Source: Acidocella sp. KAb 2-4
Lineage (GTDB): Bacteria > Pseudomonadota > Alphaproteobacteria > Acetobacterales > Acetobacteraceae
Assembly (NCBI RefSeq): GCF_020567705.1
Contig: NZ_JAJDJU010000016.1
Location: 1 to 62,795, forward strand
Length of the DNA stretch: 62,795 nt
Reading direction: 5' to 3'
Notes under the pieces: model-generated
Databases searched by the model: none
Seen by the model: only the letters and a program-made list of their open reading frames with translations
Told to the model about the DNA's origin: nothing
Part shown: positions 28,296 through 37,352 of the stretch, in pieces
Numbering within the stretch: the stretch's first letter is position 1
How the letters are laid out: each line of letters starts with the position of its first letter
Made by a program: the position numbers and the translations under genes

Positions 28296-28958
28296 ATGCC
28301 CCTTATGTTTTTAGCAGAGACGGTCAGGGCCTACCGGGAGCGGGACCCGGCAGCGCGTTCGAATCTCGAGGTTTTGCTGTGTTACCCTGGGTTGCACGCG
28401 GTGGGCATCCACAGCGTCGCCAGCTTCTGCTGGCGCCATGGTTGGCACACGCTGGGGCGGTTCATCTCGCATATCGGGCGGTTCCTCACGGGCATCGAGA
28501 TCCACCCCGGCGCCAAGCTGGGGCGGCGTTTTGTCATCGATCACGGCATGGGGGTGGTGATCGGCGAGACCGCCGAGATCGGCGATGACGTGTATATTTA
28601 CCATCAGGTGACACTGGGTGGTACCAGCCTGTCGGGCGGCAAGCGCCACCCGACCATTGGCAATAACGTGATCATCGGCGCCGGGGCCAAGGTGCTGGGC
28701 GCGATCCAGATCGGCGATGGCGCGCGGATCGGGGCGAATGCGGTGGTGGTGTCGGAGGTTCCAGCGGAGACCACGGTGGTCGGCATCCCGGCCCGCCCGG
28801 TGGAGCGCCAAGCCAACCGGCCGCGTTTCGACGCCTATGGCACGCCCTGCGATCCGTGCCTCGACCCGCTCTTCCATGAGGTGGAGCTGCTGCGCGCGGA
28901 ACTGACCTCGCTGGAGGCCAGGCTGGCCACACAGGCCTCTCGCCAGCCAGAGGCATGA
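28296..28958 (+). CDS. cysE: serine O-acetyltransferase
   Basis: CysE makes O-acetylserine from serine and acetyl-CoA, the first step of cysteine synthesis. The 220-residue protein has the catalytic region [20 protein letters not shown] and left-handed beta-helix hexapeptides ([31 protein letters not shown]). The long N-terminal helical domain of E. coli CysE is reduced, as in the shorter class. ATG 28296. The stop overlaps the next gene by 4 bases, placing cysteine synthesis and cysteine desulfuration in one transcript. Confidence 0.95.
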   Translation: MPLMFLAETVRAYRERDPAARSNLEVLLCYPGLHAVGIHSVASFCWRHGWHTLGRFISHIGRFLTGIEIHPGAKLGRRFVIDHGMGVVIGETAEIGDDVYIYHQVTLGGTSLSGGKRHPTIGNNVIIGAGAKVLGAIQIGDGARIGANAVVVSEVPAETTVVGIPARPVERQANRPRFDAYGTPCDPCLDPLFHEVELLRAELTSLEARLATQASRQPEA

Positions 28959-30055
28959 ACCAGATGCTGTATCTCGACGCCAACGCCACCGAGCCGGTCC
29001 GCCCCGAGGCGCGCGCCGCCGCGCTGGCAGCCATGGAAACGCTGGGCAATCCATCCTCCACCCATGCGGCGGGCCGGGCGGCGCGCAAATTGCTGGAAGA
29101 GGCGCGCGACGCCGTGGCCCGCGCCTGCCATGCGCGCCCGGCGGATATCGTGTTCACCGCCGGGGCGACCGAGGCCAATGCCCTCGCTTTGCACGCGCTG
29201 GGCGAGGGGCGGACGATCCTGACTGGCGCCACCGAGCATGACTCGATCCGTGCCGCCGCCCCGCATGCCGTGCCCGTGCCGGTGCGGACGGATGGCACGC
29301 TGGATTTGGACGCCCTGGCGGCGCTGCTGGAAATGCACCCGGACCCGCTGGTCTGCCTGATGGCGGCGAATAATGAGACCGGCGTGCTGAACGACATCGA
29401 AGCCGCCGGGCGGCTCTGCACCGCGCATGGCGCGCTGTTGCATGTGGACGCCGTGCAGGCGGTGGGCCGCTGCAACCAGAATTGGCTGGCCCTGGGGGCG
29501 ACGAGCTTCGCCCTGTCGGGGCATAAATTTGGCGGCACCATGGGGGCGGGGGCGCTCATCACCAGGCCCGGGCAGGAGCTGCGGCCGCTGATGCGCGGCG
29601 GCGGCCAGGAGTTGGGGCGGCGTGGCGGCACGCCCCCGCTGCCCGCCATCGCGGCCCTGGCGGCGGCGTTGGGCGCGGGTTACGACGGCGCCAAGATCGC
29701 CAAATACCGTGACGAGATGGAGGCCGCCTGCGTCGCGGCGGGCGGCGTGGTGATGGGTGCGGGGGCGCCGCGCCTGCCCAACACGCTCTGCGTGGCGCTG
29801 CCGGGGCGGCGGGCCGATGCGCAGCTCATCGCGCTGGACATGGCGGGCATTGCCGTTTCCGCCGGAGCGGCCTGTTCCTCCGGCAAGGTCACGGCCAGCC
29901 ATGTGCTAGCCGCCATGGGCGCGGGGGAGCTGGCCGGGCAGGCCATCCGTGTCTCGCTGCCCTGGAACGTGGCGCCGGACGCGATGCCGGAATTCAGCAC
30001 CGCCTATGCCGCGATGGCCAAACGCGGCTTGCGCGCCGGGGCCGCTTCGGCTTAA
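28955..30055 (+). CDS. cysteine desulfurase (NifS/IscS family)
   Basis: This PLP enzyme takes sulfur from cysteine as an enzyme-bound persulfide. The 366-residue protein has the PLP Lys in SGHKFGG (K191), ANNETGVLN and the persulfide Cys C307 in [18 protein letters not shown] is the N-terminal family start. It lies inside cysE-fdx-mnmA, with no IscU, IscA or HscAB gene. It therefore looks dedicated to tRNA thiolation or general sulfur supply rather than to an isc operon; that is inference. Confidence 0.93.
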   Translation: MNQMLYLDANATEPVRPEARAAALAAMETLGNPSSTHAAGRAARKLLEEARDAVARACHARPADIVFTAGATEANALALHALGEGRTILTGATEHDSIRAAAPHAVPVPVRTDGTLDLDALAALLEMHPDPLVCLMAANNETGVLNDIEAAGRLCTAHGALLHVDAVQAVGRCNQNWLALGATSFALSGHKFGGTMGAGALITRPGQELRPLMRGGGQELGRRGGTPPLPAIAALAAALGAGYDGAKIAKYRDEMEAACVAAGGVVMGAGAPRLPNTLCVALPGRRADAQLIALDMAGIAVSAGAACSSGKVTASHVLAAMGAGELAGQAIRVSLPWNVAPDAMPEFSTAYAAMAKRGLRAGAASA

Positions 30056-30086
30056 CGACGCCGCGACAGTATCAGGGTACTCAGAC

Positions 30087-30410
30087 ATGCCGAAAATGAC
30101 TTTTATCGAACGTAATGGCGAGCAGCGCGAGGTGGACGCCCCGCTCGGGCTCTCGGTGCTGGAGGTGGCGCACAAGCATGGCGTCGATCTTGAAGGCGCA
30201 TGCGAGGGATCGCTGGCCTGTTCCACCTGCCATGTCATCGTCGCGCCGGACTGGTTCGACCGGCTGAAGCGCCCCTCCGAGGACGAAGAGGATATGCTGG
30301 ACGTGGCGTTCGGGCTGCAGAAAACCTCGCGCCTGGGCTGCCAGATCGTGATGACCGAGGCGCTGGACGGGCTGACCGTAAGCCTGCCGCCCAGCAAGAA
30401 GGCGGGTTGA
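30087..30410 (+). CDS. fdx: adrenodoxin-type [2Fe-2S] ferredoxin
   Basis: The 107-residue electron carrier has cluster ligands C39, C45, C48 (ACEGSLACSTCHVI) and C85 (RLGCQIV), the vertebrate/Isc-type spacing. The acidic loop SEDEEDMLD is typical for partner binding. ATG 30087. It follows the desulfurase by 31 bases and precedes mnmA by 7 bases. Isc-type ferredoxins donate electrons for Fe-S assembly with the desulfurase. Confidence 0.94.
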   Translation: MPKMTFIERNGEQREVDAPLGLSVLEVAHKHGVDLEGACEGSLACSTCHVIVAPDWFDRLKRPSEDEEDMLDVAFGLQKTSRLGCQIVMTEALDGLTVSLPPSKKAG

Positions 30411-30417
30411 ACCGGCG

Positions 30418-31458
30418 ATGAAGGTGGTGGTCGCCATGTCCGGCGGCGTCGACAGCTCGGTGGTGGCCGGGCTGATGGCGCGCGAGGGACATGAGGTGAT
30501 CGGCGTCACGCTGCAACTCTACGACCACGGCGCCGCCGTGGGCCGCAAGGGCGCGTGCTGCGCCGGGCAGGACATCCACGACGCCAAGCGCGTCGCGGAC
30601 CGGCTGGGCATCGCCCATTACGTGATCGACTCGGAAGCCCGCTTCCGGCAGAGCGTGATCTCCGCCTTCGCCGATTCCTATGCCGACGGGCAGACGCCGG
30701 TGCCGTGCATCGCCTGCAACCAACACCTGAAATTCGGCGATCTGCTGGAGATGGCCCGCGATTTGGGTGCCGACGCCATGGCCACCGGGCATTATGTGCG
30801 GCGCTTCGAAGGCCCCGAGGGTGCGGAGATGCACAAGGCGGTGGATGACAGCCGCGACCAGAGTTGGTTCCTGTTCGCCACCACCCGCGCGCAGCTGGAA
30901 TTCTGCCGGTTTCCGCTGGGCGGCTTCGCCAGCAAGGCGGAGGTGCGCGCCATCGCCGCCGAGATGGGCCTTGCCGTGGCCGAAAAGGCCGATAGCCAGG
31001 ATATCTGCTTCGTCCCCTCCGGCACTTATGCCGGGATCGTGGAGAAATACCGCCCCGAGGCGCTGGCCCCGGGCGAGGTCGTGGCCGAGGATGGGCGCGT
31101 GCTGGGCGCGCATCAGGGCATCGCGCGCTATACCATCGGCCAGGCCAAGCGCCTGCCGGATGCCGCGGCGCATATGGTGGTCAAGCGCATCGAGCCAGGT
31201 ACGCGGCGCATCGTCGTCGGCCCGCGCGGGGTGCAGAGCCGCGAGGTGCGGCTGCGCGGCGTGAACTGGCTGACCGACCCGCGCGAACTCCGCGCCGGGG
31301 TAAAGCTGCGCGCGCGCGATACGCTGCACCCGGCCCGCGTGGTGCCGGAAGGCGAAGGCGCCGTGCTATATCTCGACGAGCCGGCCCTCGCCGCGCCGGG
31401 CCAGGCGGCTGTGTTTTACGACGGCACGCGCGTGCTCGGCGGCGGCTTCATCGTCTGA
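30418..31458 (+). CDS. mnmA: tRNA-uridine 2-sulfurtransferase
   Basis: MnmA thiolates U34 of tRNA-Lys, -Glu and -Gln at the wobble base. The 346-residue protein has the PP-loop AMSGGVDSSVVAG at residues 6-18. Nucleophile C97 (VPCIACN) and persulfide C197 (SQDICFVP) are the conserved pair, with GHYVR and the C-terminal barrel. It is the last gene of cysE-desulfurase-fdx-mnmA and presumably receives sulfur made by its own operon; Tus-relay genes are not seen. Confidence 0.96.
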   Translation: MKVVVAMSGGVDSSVVAGLMAREGHEVIGVTLQLYDHGAAVGRKGACCAGQDIHDAKRVADRLGIAHYVIDSEARFRQSVISAFADSYADGQTPVPCIACNQHLKFGDLLEMARDLGADAMATGHYVRRFEGPEGAEMHKAVDDSRDQSWFLFATTRAQLEFCRFPLGGFASKAEVRAIAAEMGLAVAEKADSQDICFVPSGTYAGIVEKYRPEALAPGEVVAEDGRVLGAHQGIARYTIGQAKRLPDAAAHMVVKRIEPGTRRIVVGPRGVQSREVRLRGVNWLTDPRELRAGVKLRARDTLHPARVVPEGEGAVLYLDEPALAAPGQAAVFYDGTRVLGGGFIV

Positions 31459-31482
31459 TCCGTTGCGTTGTTGATTCGTTAA

Positions 31483-31527
31483 CCGGATCATCTACAATCT
31501 AAAATAGATAGCCTGTTGATGATCCGG
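31483..31527. promoter_or_regulatory. 10-bp inverted repeat with AT-rich nested repeat
   Basis: CCGGATCATC (31483-31492) and GATGATCCGG (31518-31527) are perfect inverted repeats around a 25-base AT-rich loop. That loop itself contains ATCTA-AAA-TAGAT. It lies 24 bases after mnmA and 44 bases before the Hint gene. It could be a terminator without a T-run, or an operator flanking the Hint promoter. Confidence 0.45.
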
Positions 31528-31570
31528 CGCGCTGGTTGTGCCGGGTGGAGCATGGCGCGTGGGAACAGAA

Positions 31571-32719
31571 ATGGCGACTTACAGCATCGCGTCGGGCGGC
31601 ACGCTCACCATCACGCAGCCCTCGACGGTTGGCACCAATATCGAGTTTCTCAACAACGCCGGGGATAGCGGCGTGCTGATCTTCACGAATGGCGCGATGG
31701 GGGTGAACACCGCAACGGTCAATGGCACGCTCTCCACCAGCGCCTATTTCGGCGGCACGGTGCAGAATTTCCAGCCCGGCGCTTATGGTGTGGGCGGAGA
31801 TCAGGTGACGCTGCAGGTTATCAAGAGCCTGTTCTCGGCGCTCGATGTCGCCGCCACCGCGGCCACTGACAATGTCAGCTTCGCCAATATCGCCACCTTG
31901 GCGTCGCAAGGCGGCGAGGCGATCCTGCTCGTCGATGGCACGGTGACGCCCGCCGCTGGCGCCCCCTTGACGCTGGACGCCAACCAGCAGACGATCATCG
32001 AGGAGATGGCGGTGGGGCTATTCGGCACCGCCGTGGCGAGCGCGACCCTGATGCTGAGCTTCGCTGATGTCAGGCCGGACCCGAACAGCAACCACCCTTA
32101 CGTCGATGGCGTGTTCACCGCGCTGGCGCCGGTCAATCCGTGTTTCGCGGCGGGCACGCGCATCCTCACCCCGCGCGGCGAGGTGGCGGTGGAGGAGCTG
32201 GCGGTGGGCGATCTCGTCATCACCCGCGCGGGCGAGGAGCAGCCGGTGGTGTGGATCGGGCGACGCGAGATCGATCTCACCGCGCAGTTGCGGCCCGAGG
32301 CCGTGCGGCCCGTGATCATCGAGGCCGGGGCGCTGGGCGAGGGCATGCCGGCGCGCGATCTGCGCCTTTCGCCCGATCACGCGCTGTATCTCGACGGCAT
32401 GCTGGTGCCGGCCAAGGCGCTGGTGAATTGGGCGAATATCCGGCAGGACCATGCGGCAAGGCGCGTGACCTATTACCATCTGGAATTGCCGCGCCATGAC
32501 GTGATTTTCGCCGAGGCGGCGGCGGTGGAGAGCTTCCTCGATACCGGGCATCGCGGCGTGTTTGATAACGCCGACGAGCCGGTGATCGCCCTGCCTGAGG
32601 CGATGCAAGCGCGGCGCGAAGCGGAGAGCTGCGGGTCGCTCTGCACCGGGGGCCCGGCGCTGGAGGCGATCCGCCAGCGCATCGCGGGCCGTCAGGTGGG
32701 GGTCAGGCTCTCGCTGTAG
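31571..32719 (+). CDS. Hint (hedgehog/intein) domain protein
   Basis: The 382-residue protein has an N-terminal beta-rich, Gly/Thr-rich region (1-185) beginning MATYSIASGGTLTITQP. A Hint domain starts with C191 in NPCFAAGTRILTPRGEVAVE. LAVGDLVITRAGEEQPV follows, then the SPDHALYLDGMLVPAKAL block and a DVIFAEAAAVESFLDTGHRG segment. In families of this kind the Cys makes a self-cleavage thioester; whether it cleaves or is lipid-modified here is unknown. GGGAACAG precedes ATG 31571; there is no signal peptide. Such proteins are common in Acetobacteraceae. Its 3' end overlaps the convergent ABC gene by 17 bases. Confidence 0.87.
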   Translation: MATYSIASGGTLTITQPSTVGTNIEFLNNAGDSGVLIFTNGAMGVNTATVNGTLSTSAYFGGTVQNFQPGAYGVGGDQVTLQVIKSLFSALDVAATAATDNVSFANIATLASQGGEAILLVDGTVTPAAGAPLTLDANQQTIIEEMAVGLFGTAVASATLMLSFADVRPDPNSNHPYVDGVFTALAPVNPCFAAGTRILTPRGEVAVEELAVGDLVITRAGEEQPVVWIGRREIDLTAQLRPEAVRPVIIEAGALGEGMPARDLRLSPDHALYLDGMLVPAKALVNWANIRQDHAARRVTYYHLELPRHDVIFAEAAAVESFLDTGHRGVFDNADEPVIALPEAMQARREAESCGSLCTGGPALEAIRQRIAGRQVGVRLSL

Positions 32720-34463
32720 CCCCCGCCGCCTCCGCCAGCGCGCCATTGGCGAGATGCAGCCGGCGCGCCCCCCCACCATCATGGTGGCTGATGGCGACGA
32801 TGGTGGTGTTGGGCAGGTGCTTGGCCAGCGCGGCCTGCACCTGCGCCGCCAAAGGCGGGTCGAGTGCCGAGGTGGCTTCGTCGAGGAACAGCCAGTCCGG
32901 CGCCGCGACCAGGGCGCGGGCGAGGGCGAGGCGCTGCTGCTCACCGCCCGAAAGTTGCAACCCCCAATTGGCGGTGTCGTGCAGGCGCGGCGCCAGATGC
33001 CCCAGCCCCAGCGCGGTCAGCGCGTCCACCGCCGCTTCATCGCTCACCGCGTCTTCCGTCGCCGGATAGGCGATGCTGCGCTTGAGGCTGCCGAGCGGGA
33101 AATAAGGTTTCTGCGGCAGGAAGAGCAGGCTGCCGGAAGGCGGGGTGATCCGCCCCTCGCCAAACGGCCAGATGCCCGCGATGGCCCGGAACAATGTGGA
33201 TTTGCCCGCGCCGGACGGGCCGGTGACGGTGATCTTTTCGCCCGGCGGCAGGGAGAGCGAGGCGTTCTCCAGCAGCTTGCGCCCGCTGGGCAGGGTGAGG
33301 GTGAGGCCGTGCAGCATGAGCGCGGCGCCCGGCTCGCCCAGGCGCGGCCCGCCTGCGGCGGCGAGGCGCGCGGCCTCCATCGCCTCGCGGAAGCCGTAAA
33401 GACGCGACACGGTGGCGCGCCACACCACCAGCTGCGCGTACACATTCACAAACCATGACAGCGCGCCCTGCACCTGCGGGAACACGCTGCTGATCTGCGT
33501 CAGCCCGCCGAGCGTGATCTTGCGGGCGAAATATTGCGGCATGGCGGCGATAAAGGGGAAGTAATTGGCGACCTGCGTGAACCCGATGGTGAAGAAGTTC
33601 AGCAGCTTGGTCCGGCGCATGATCGCCCAGAAATTATCCCGCACCGCCTGGAAGCGCTCGCCCAGCGTGGCCTGCTCATCCCACTCGCCGCGCGAGAGGG
33701 CGATCGCCTCCGGGTTTTCGCGCACGCGCATCAGGCTGTAGCGGAAATTCGCCTCCAGCCGCTGCTGGCTGAAGGAGAGCGCCACCAGCTTGCGGCCGAT
33801 GAGCTGGGTGATGATGGTGCCGAAGATGGAGTAGAGCAGCGCCACCCACACCATGTAGCCATTGATGGTGACGCCAAACAGCGTGATCGAGCCCGAGATG
33901 GCGTAGAGCACGAAGATGAAGCTGAACAGCGTGACGACGTTGGAGATGAAATCCAGCCCCAGCGACAGCGTGTTGGTGGTGAAGTCGCGCAAATCCTCGG
34001 AGATACGCTGATCCGGGTTGTCGATCACGGCGCCGGGGTCGTGGCTCAGGCTGATCGTGTAATAGGCGCGGTCGGACAGCCAGTTTTCGACATAATGCGT
34101 GGTCAGCCATTGCCGCCACTTAATCTGCAGCATCTGGTTGAGGTAGAACGCATAGACCGCGATGATGATGTAGAGCACCAGCAGCTCGCTCAGCCCCGCC
34201 ATGGCCAGATGGCCCTTGGAATAGATGAGCGGCAGGAACAGCAAATGCCAAGCGGCGGTGGCGTCGTAGGTCTGGATCGCGTTGAAGAACAGGTTTTGCC
34301 AATAGGTCAGCACCACGTTCATCCCGACCATGATCAGGTTGAGGGCGATGATGGCGCCGAGCAGCAGGAAGGCGCCCCAGCGCTCCTCGGACGAGAAATA
34401 GGGCTTGGCCAGCGTCCAGGCTTCGCCGAAGCCGGTGATGAAATTGCTGATCCGCTCGCGCAT
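32703..34463 (-). CDS. ABC transporter fused permease/ATPase (SbmA/BacA-like family)
   Basis: The 586-residue protein has about six transmembrane segments (25-55, 80-105, 170-215, 265-300) followed by an ATPase. Walker A is GPSGAGKST at 415-423, the signature LSGGEQQ at 504-510 and Walker B LFLDEATSALD near 525-535. The TM domain is of the BacA/SbmA type (KPYFSSEERW, NPDQRISEDLRDF, QVANYFPF). Family members import peptides or vitamin B12-like molecules or move very-long-chain lipids; the cargo is unknown here. The stop of the next gene upstream lies 1 base before its start, so it is in an operon with the DUF3253 gene. Confidence 0.9.
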   Translation of the reverse strand: MRERISNFITGFGEAWTLAKPYFSSEERWGAFLLLGAIIALNLIMVGMNVVLTYWQNLFFNAIQTYDATAAWHLLFLPLIYSKGHLAMAGLSELLVLYIIIAVYAFYLNQMLQIKWRQWLTTHYVENWLSDRAYYTISLSHDPGAVIDNPDQRISEDLRDFTTNTLSLGLDFISNVVTLFSFIFVLYAISGSITLFGVTINGYMVWVALLYSIFGTIITQLIGRKLVALSFSQQRLEANFRYSLMRVRENPEAIALSRGEWDEQATLGERFQAVRDNFWAIMRRTKLLNFFTIGFTQVANYFPFIAAMPQYFARKITLGGLTQISSVFPQVQGALSWFVNVYAQLVVWRATVSRLYGFREAMEAARLAAAGGPRLGEPGAALMLHGLTLTLPSGRKLLENASLSLPPGEKITVTGPSGAGKSTLFRAIAGIWPFGEGRITPPSGSLLFLPQKPYFPLGSLKRSIAYPATEDAVSDEAAVDALTALGLGHLAPRLHDTANWGLQLSGGEQQRLALARALVAAPDWLFLDEATSALDPPLAAQVQAALAKHLPNTTIVAISHHDGGGARRLHLANGALAEAAGATARA

Positions 34464-34464
34464 T

Positions 34465-34728
34465 TCAGTCCTCTTGTTTCAGGCGCAGGCGCAGCACACC
34501 GTGCAGCACATCCGGGCTGATCGGCTTGCCCTTGCGCAGGATCTCGATAACCCCGGCGCGGGCGAGGCGCTGGGCGGCCAGCTTCACCGGGGCGAGGCTC
34601 TTGCGCCAGCTGTCATCCGCTGGGTTGCCGGCCAAGGTGCGGGCGGCTTCCGTCGGGCAGATGGATTTATGGGGCCCGCGCGCGGCGAGCGTGGTGAGGA
34701 TCGCCTGTTCGGCGGGATCGTTGGTCAT
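34465..34728 (-). CDS. DUF3253 small protein
   Basis: The 87-residue protein fits DUF3253: LTTLAARGPHKSICPTEAAR, a Trp-containing DSWRKSLAPVKLAAQRLARA and IEILRKGKPISP. It looks like a small winged-helix domain that could bind nucleic acid, but no function is known. It is encoded immediately upstream of the ABC transporter with 1 base between them. Confidence 0.75.
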   Translation of the reverse strand: MTNDPAEQAILTTLAARGPHKSICPTEAARTLAGNPADDSWRKSLAPVKLAAQRLARAGVIEILRKGKPISPDVLHGVLRLRLKQED

Positions 34729-34771
34729 GCGGCAAGGCTTATGCCCGAATGTCCGCCCAGGGCAAAGATGC

Positions 34772-35617
34772 TCAGCCGGGGGCGAACATCGCGGCCATCT
34801 CCTCTGGCCCTACCGCCGCGCCGAAATACGACCCCTGGCCCTCATCGGCGCCCAATTCCAGCAGGCGCTGATATTGCGTCTCGGTCTCCACGCCGTCGGC
34901 CAGCACCGTCTGGCCCAGGGCGTGCCCGGCCTCAATGGCGGCGCGGATCATGGCGGCGCCGGAGGGTTCCTCAAGATTTTGCACCAGAGAGCGGTCGAGC
35001 CGCAGGGTGGCGAAGGGCAGGCGTTTCAGCGCGCTGAGGCTGGCGTAGAACGTGCCGAATTGGTTTAGCGCCAGGCGCACGCCGATGCCTTGCAGCGCCT
35101 TCAGCGCAAACATCGTATCGTCATTGCCGTCGAGCAGCATCGGTTCGCTGATTTCCAGTTCCAGCCGCTCGGGCGCGATCTTGCTGTCGCTCAGCCCCTC
35201 CAGCAACTGCCGCACCATCTGGCCGCTCTGCAAATAAGGCAGTGATAACGGCATGGCGATGGAGAAATGCGGTGGCCAGGCGGCGGCCTGACGGCAGGCT
35301 TCGTGCAGCGCCCAGCCCGATATGGCTGTGGAGAGGTCGGAGCGCTCTGCGATGGGCATGAAATGCTGGGCCGGGACGAAGCCGCGCCGTGCATGGCGCA
35401 GGCGGATCAGGGTCTCCGCGCCGCGGGCGAAACCGCTGCGCAGCGTGATGATGGGTTGGTAATGCAGCACGAAGCCGCCGGCCATCAGCGCCTGGCGCAG
35501 GCGTTGGGTCATGCGGCGGCGTTCGGTGATCTCGCGCCGCGCGTTGCGCTGGCGCAATTCCCGCAGGTCGCCGGGCGTGGCGGGCAGGTCGGCGGTGTGG
35601 AGATCAAGCTCGGTCAT
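34772..35617 (-). CDS. degenerate EAL-domain protein
   Basis: The 281-residue cytosolic protein has an EAL fold from about residue 40 (RQALMAGGFVLHYQPIITLR), but most catalytic residues are changed. The signature reads GAETLIRL, the metal pair DDFGTG is LNQFGTFYASL, KxDxxFV is RLDRSLV, and the EGVE motif is ADGVET. The ELEISE and loop QGSYFG are kept. Loss of the Asp pair should abolish c-di-GMP hydrolysis, so it is probably a c-di-GMP receptor or protein-binding module. No GGDEF domain is attached. Confidence 0.85.
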   Translation of the reverse strand: MTELDLHTADLPATPGDLRELRQRNARREITERRRMTQRLRQALMAGGFVLHYQPIITLRSGFARGAETLIRLRHARRGFVPAQHFMPIAERSDLSTAISGWALHEACRQAAAWPPHFSIAMPLSLPYLQSGQMVRQLLEGLSDSKIAPERLELEISEPMLLDGNDDTMFALKALQGIGVRLALNQFGTFYASLSALKRLPFATLRLDRSLVQNLEEPSGAAMIRAAIEAGHALGQTVLADGVETETQYQRLLELGADEGQGSYFGAAVGPEEMAAMFAPG

Positions 35618-35749
35618 GGCGCATCCAGAAAGTCATGGGCGCGAGACTGCGGTCCGGTGGTTAATGAATTGGAAAAGAAATTTTCTAAAATTTAGGCAAA
35701 GTTTGGCGATTTCCGCCGATAGGGCGCGCCCGGGCGTGCGCTTTTTGGC

Positions 35750-36985
35750 TCAAAGGCTGAGCGGGCGGAGATCGTCCTGCATTTCGGTGGCGGCCCGATG
35801 GCTGAGCGCGGCGCCCAGCCCGGCGAAGCTGGCCGCCACACCGTAATGCAGCGTGGCGTAGGCCAGCGCCGATTCGGCTGTGGGCGGAGATTTAGCATGG
35901 CGGAGCACGGCCTCGGCGAAGATGCCGGTACTACCCGCCATGACAAACGGGGCGCCAGGGCCAAGATAGAACCCTTGCAGACTCGGCGGGGTGGCGATGG
36001 TGGTGAGCCCATGGCGGGCGTAATCGAGCAGCTTGATCTTAAGACCAGACCCGGTGCGCAGCGGCGCGATGGCGAGCGAGGCGCTGTGCAGGAGGGGGGC
36101 GAGATCCGGCACCCGCCCCCAGGCCTTCACCCCGCGCGGCAGGCGCATCAGGGCGCGGCCGCAATCGCCCACCAGGTCCAGCGTGACGCCGCTTCCCTGT
36201 AATTGCGGCCAGATTTCGGAGAAGAACCAGCGTAGCCCGTCGAGATTGGGCAGGCTGTCGCTGCCGACGAAGACCAGCCGGCCAGGGATGCGCGCCGCAT
36301 CGGGCGGCGGCGGGCAGGGCAGGGCAGGCATCGGCGCGGTGAAGATGTTGCGCGCCGGGCACATGGCGCGCAGCACCTCGGCCTCCTCGGGCTGAATGGC
36401 GGCGATGGAGCGCGCCCGCCCGAGCAGCGTGGCCTCGCGCACGCGGGAGAAATGTTCGGGCAGCACGCGATACCCGGCCGCCGCGAGCGCCTGGGCCCGG
36501 CGGTGGAAGACATCATGCGTGATGACGATGCTGTTGCGCCCGGCCAGCTCCGGTTCGGCCAGTAGCGGCGCGCGGAACACGGTGTCGATGAGCACGGCGC
36601 TGGGGTTCAGCCGTTCCACGGCGCGGGCGCACCAGCGCAGATCGCCAGGGCTGGGAAAGCTGCCGAGCACCGCATCGGCCCCGTGCCGGGCGCGGCGCAA
36701 CTGGGCGGAGAGGCGGGGCGGCAGGCGCCGCAACAAGGCGCGCAGGGAGATGCCGAGCGCCGTTTTTGGCGATAGCGCGGCGACATGCTGGCCAAAACCG
36801 GTGACATGCGGGCCAATCACCGGGGCGATGCCGTAGCGCTGCACCGGTGCCGCGAGCCGCGCGCCGGTGAGCAGGATGGTGACCGCAAAACCCTGGCTTT
36901 GCAGCCAATCGATGATCGCGTGATTTAGGGCCAGATGTCCGGCGCTGCCGGGCCTGGGCAGTTCATCGGTGACGAAGGCGATCAC
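35750..36985 (-). CDS. GT4-like glycosyltransferase
   Basis: The 411-residue protein has two Rossmann domains. An N-terminal half has LPRPGSAGHLALNHAI, and the C-terminal sugar-nucleotide half has RLVFVGSDSLPNLDGLRWF, LAPLLHSASLAIAPL and RTGSGLKIKLLDYARHGL (conserved Glu/Lys region). It lacks signal peptide and TM segments. Donor and acceptor are unknown. No capsule, LPS or other sugar gene is close by, so its product cannot be named. Confidence 0.78.
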   Translation of the reverse strand: MIAFVTDELPRPGSAGHLALNHAIIDWLQSQGFAVTILLTGARLAAPVQRYGIAPVIGPHVTGFGQHVAALSPKTALGISLRALLRRLPPRLSAQLRRARHGADAVLGSFPSPGDLRWCARAVERLNPSAVLIDTVFRAPLLAEPELAGRNSIVITHDVFHRRAQALAAAGYRVLPEHFSRVREATLLGRARSIAAIQPEEAEVLRAMCPARNIFTAPMPALPCPPPPDAARIPGRLVFVGSDSLPNLDGLRWFFSEIWPQLQGSGVTLDLVGDCGRALMRLPRGVKAWGRVPDLAPLLHSASLAIAPLRTGSGLKIKLLDYARHGLTTIATPPSLQGFYLGPGAPFVMAGSTGIFAEAVLRHAKSPPTAESALAYATLHYGVAASFAGLGAALSHRAATEMQDDLRPLSL

Positions 36986-37001
36986 CGGGGCATGGGCGCG
37001 G

Positions 37002-37337
37002 TCAGGCGGCGTTTTGCGTGATGCCTTTTTCTTCGAGCAGGGCCTGCAATTCGCCCGTCTGGTACATTTCAGCCACGATGTCGCAACCGCCGATGAATTC
37101 GCCCTTGACGTAAAGCTGCGGGATCGTCGGCCAGTTGGAGAAGGATTTGATGCCTTCGCGGATTTCCGCGTTCTCCAGCACGTTGAGCGAGGCGAACGGC
37201 ACGCCGGAATGCTTGAGGATCTGCACCACCCGCGCGGAGAAGCCGCATTGCGGAAAAAGCGGCGTGCCCTTCATGAACAGGAACACGTCAGAACCTTCGA
37301 TATGGTTCTGAATTTCAACGAAGACGGGGTTATCCAT
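37002..37337 (-). CDS. grxD: monothiol glutaredoxin
   Basis: The 111-residue protein has the CGFS active site (C31 in PLFPQCGFSARV), cis-Pro in WPTIPQLYV and GGCDIV for glutathione. CGFS glutaredoxins carry [2Fe-2S] clusters, often bridging to BolA, and serve in iron sensing and cluster transfer. The adjacent bolA gene, 15 bases upstream in the same direction, supports a Grx-BolA complex. Confidence 0.95.
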   Translation of the reverse strand: MDNPVFVEIQNHIEGSDVFLFMKGTPLFPQCGFSARVVQILKHSGVPFASLNVLENAEIREGIKSFSNWPTIPQLYVKGEFIGGCDIVAEMYQTGELQALLEEKGITQNAA

Positions 37338-37352
37338 GGGTCTCTACAATCC

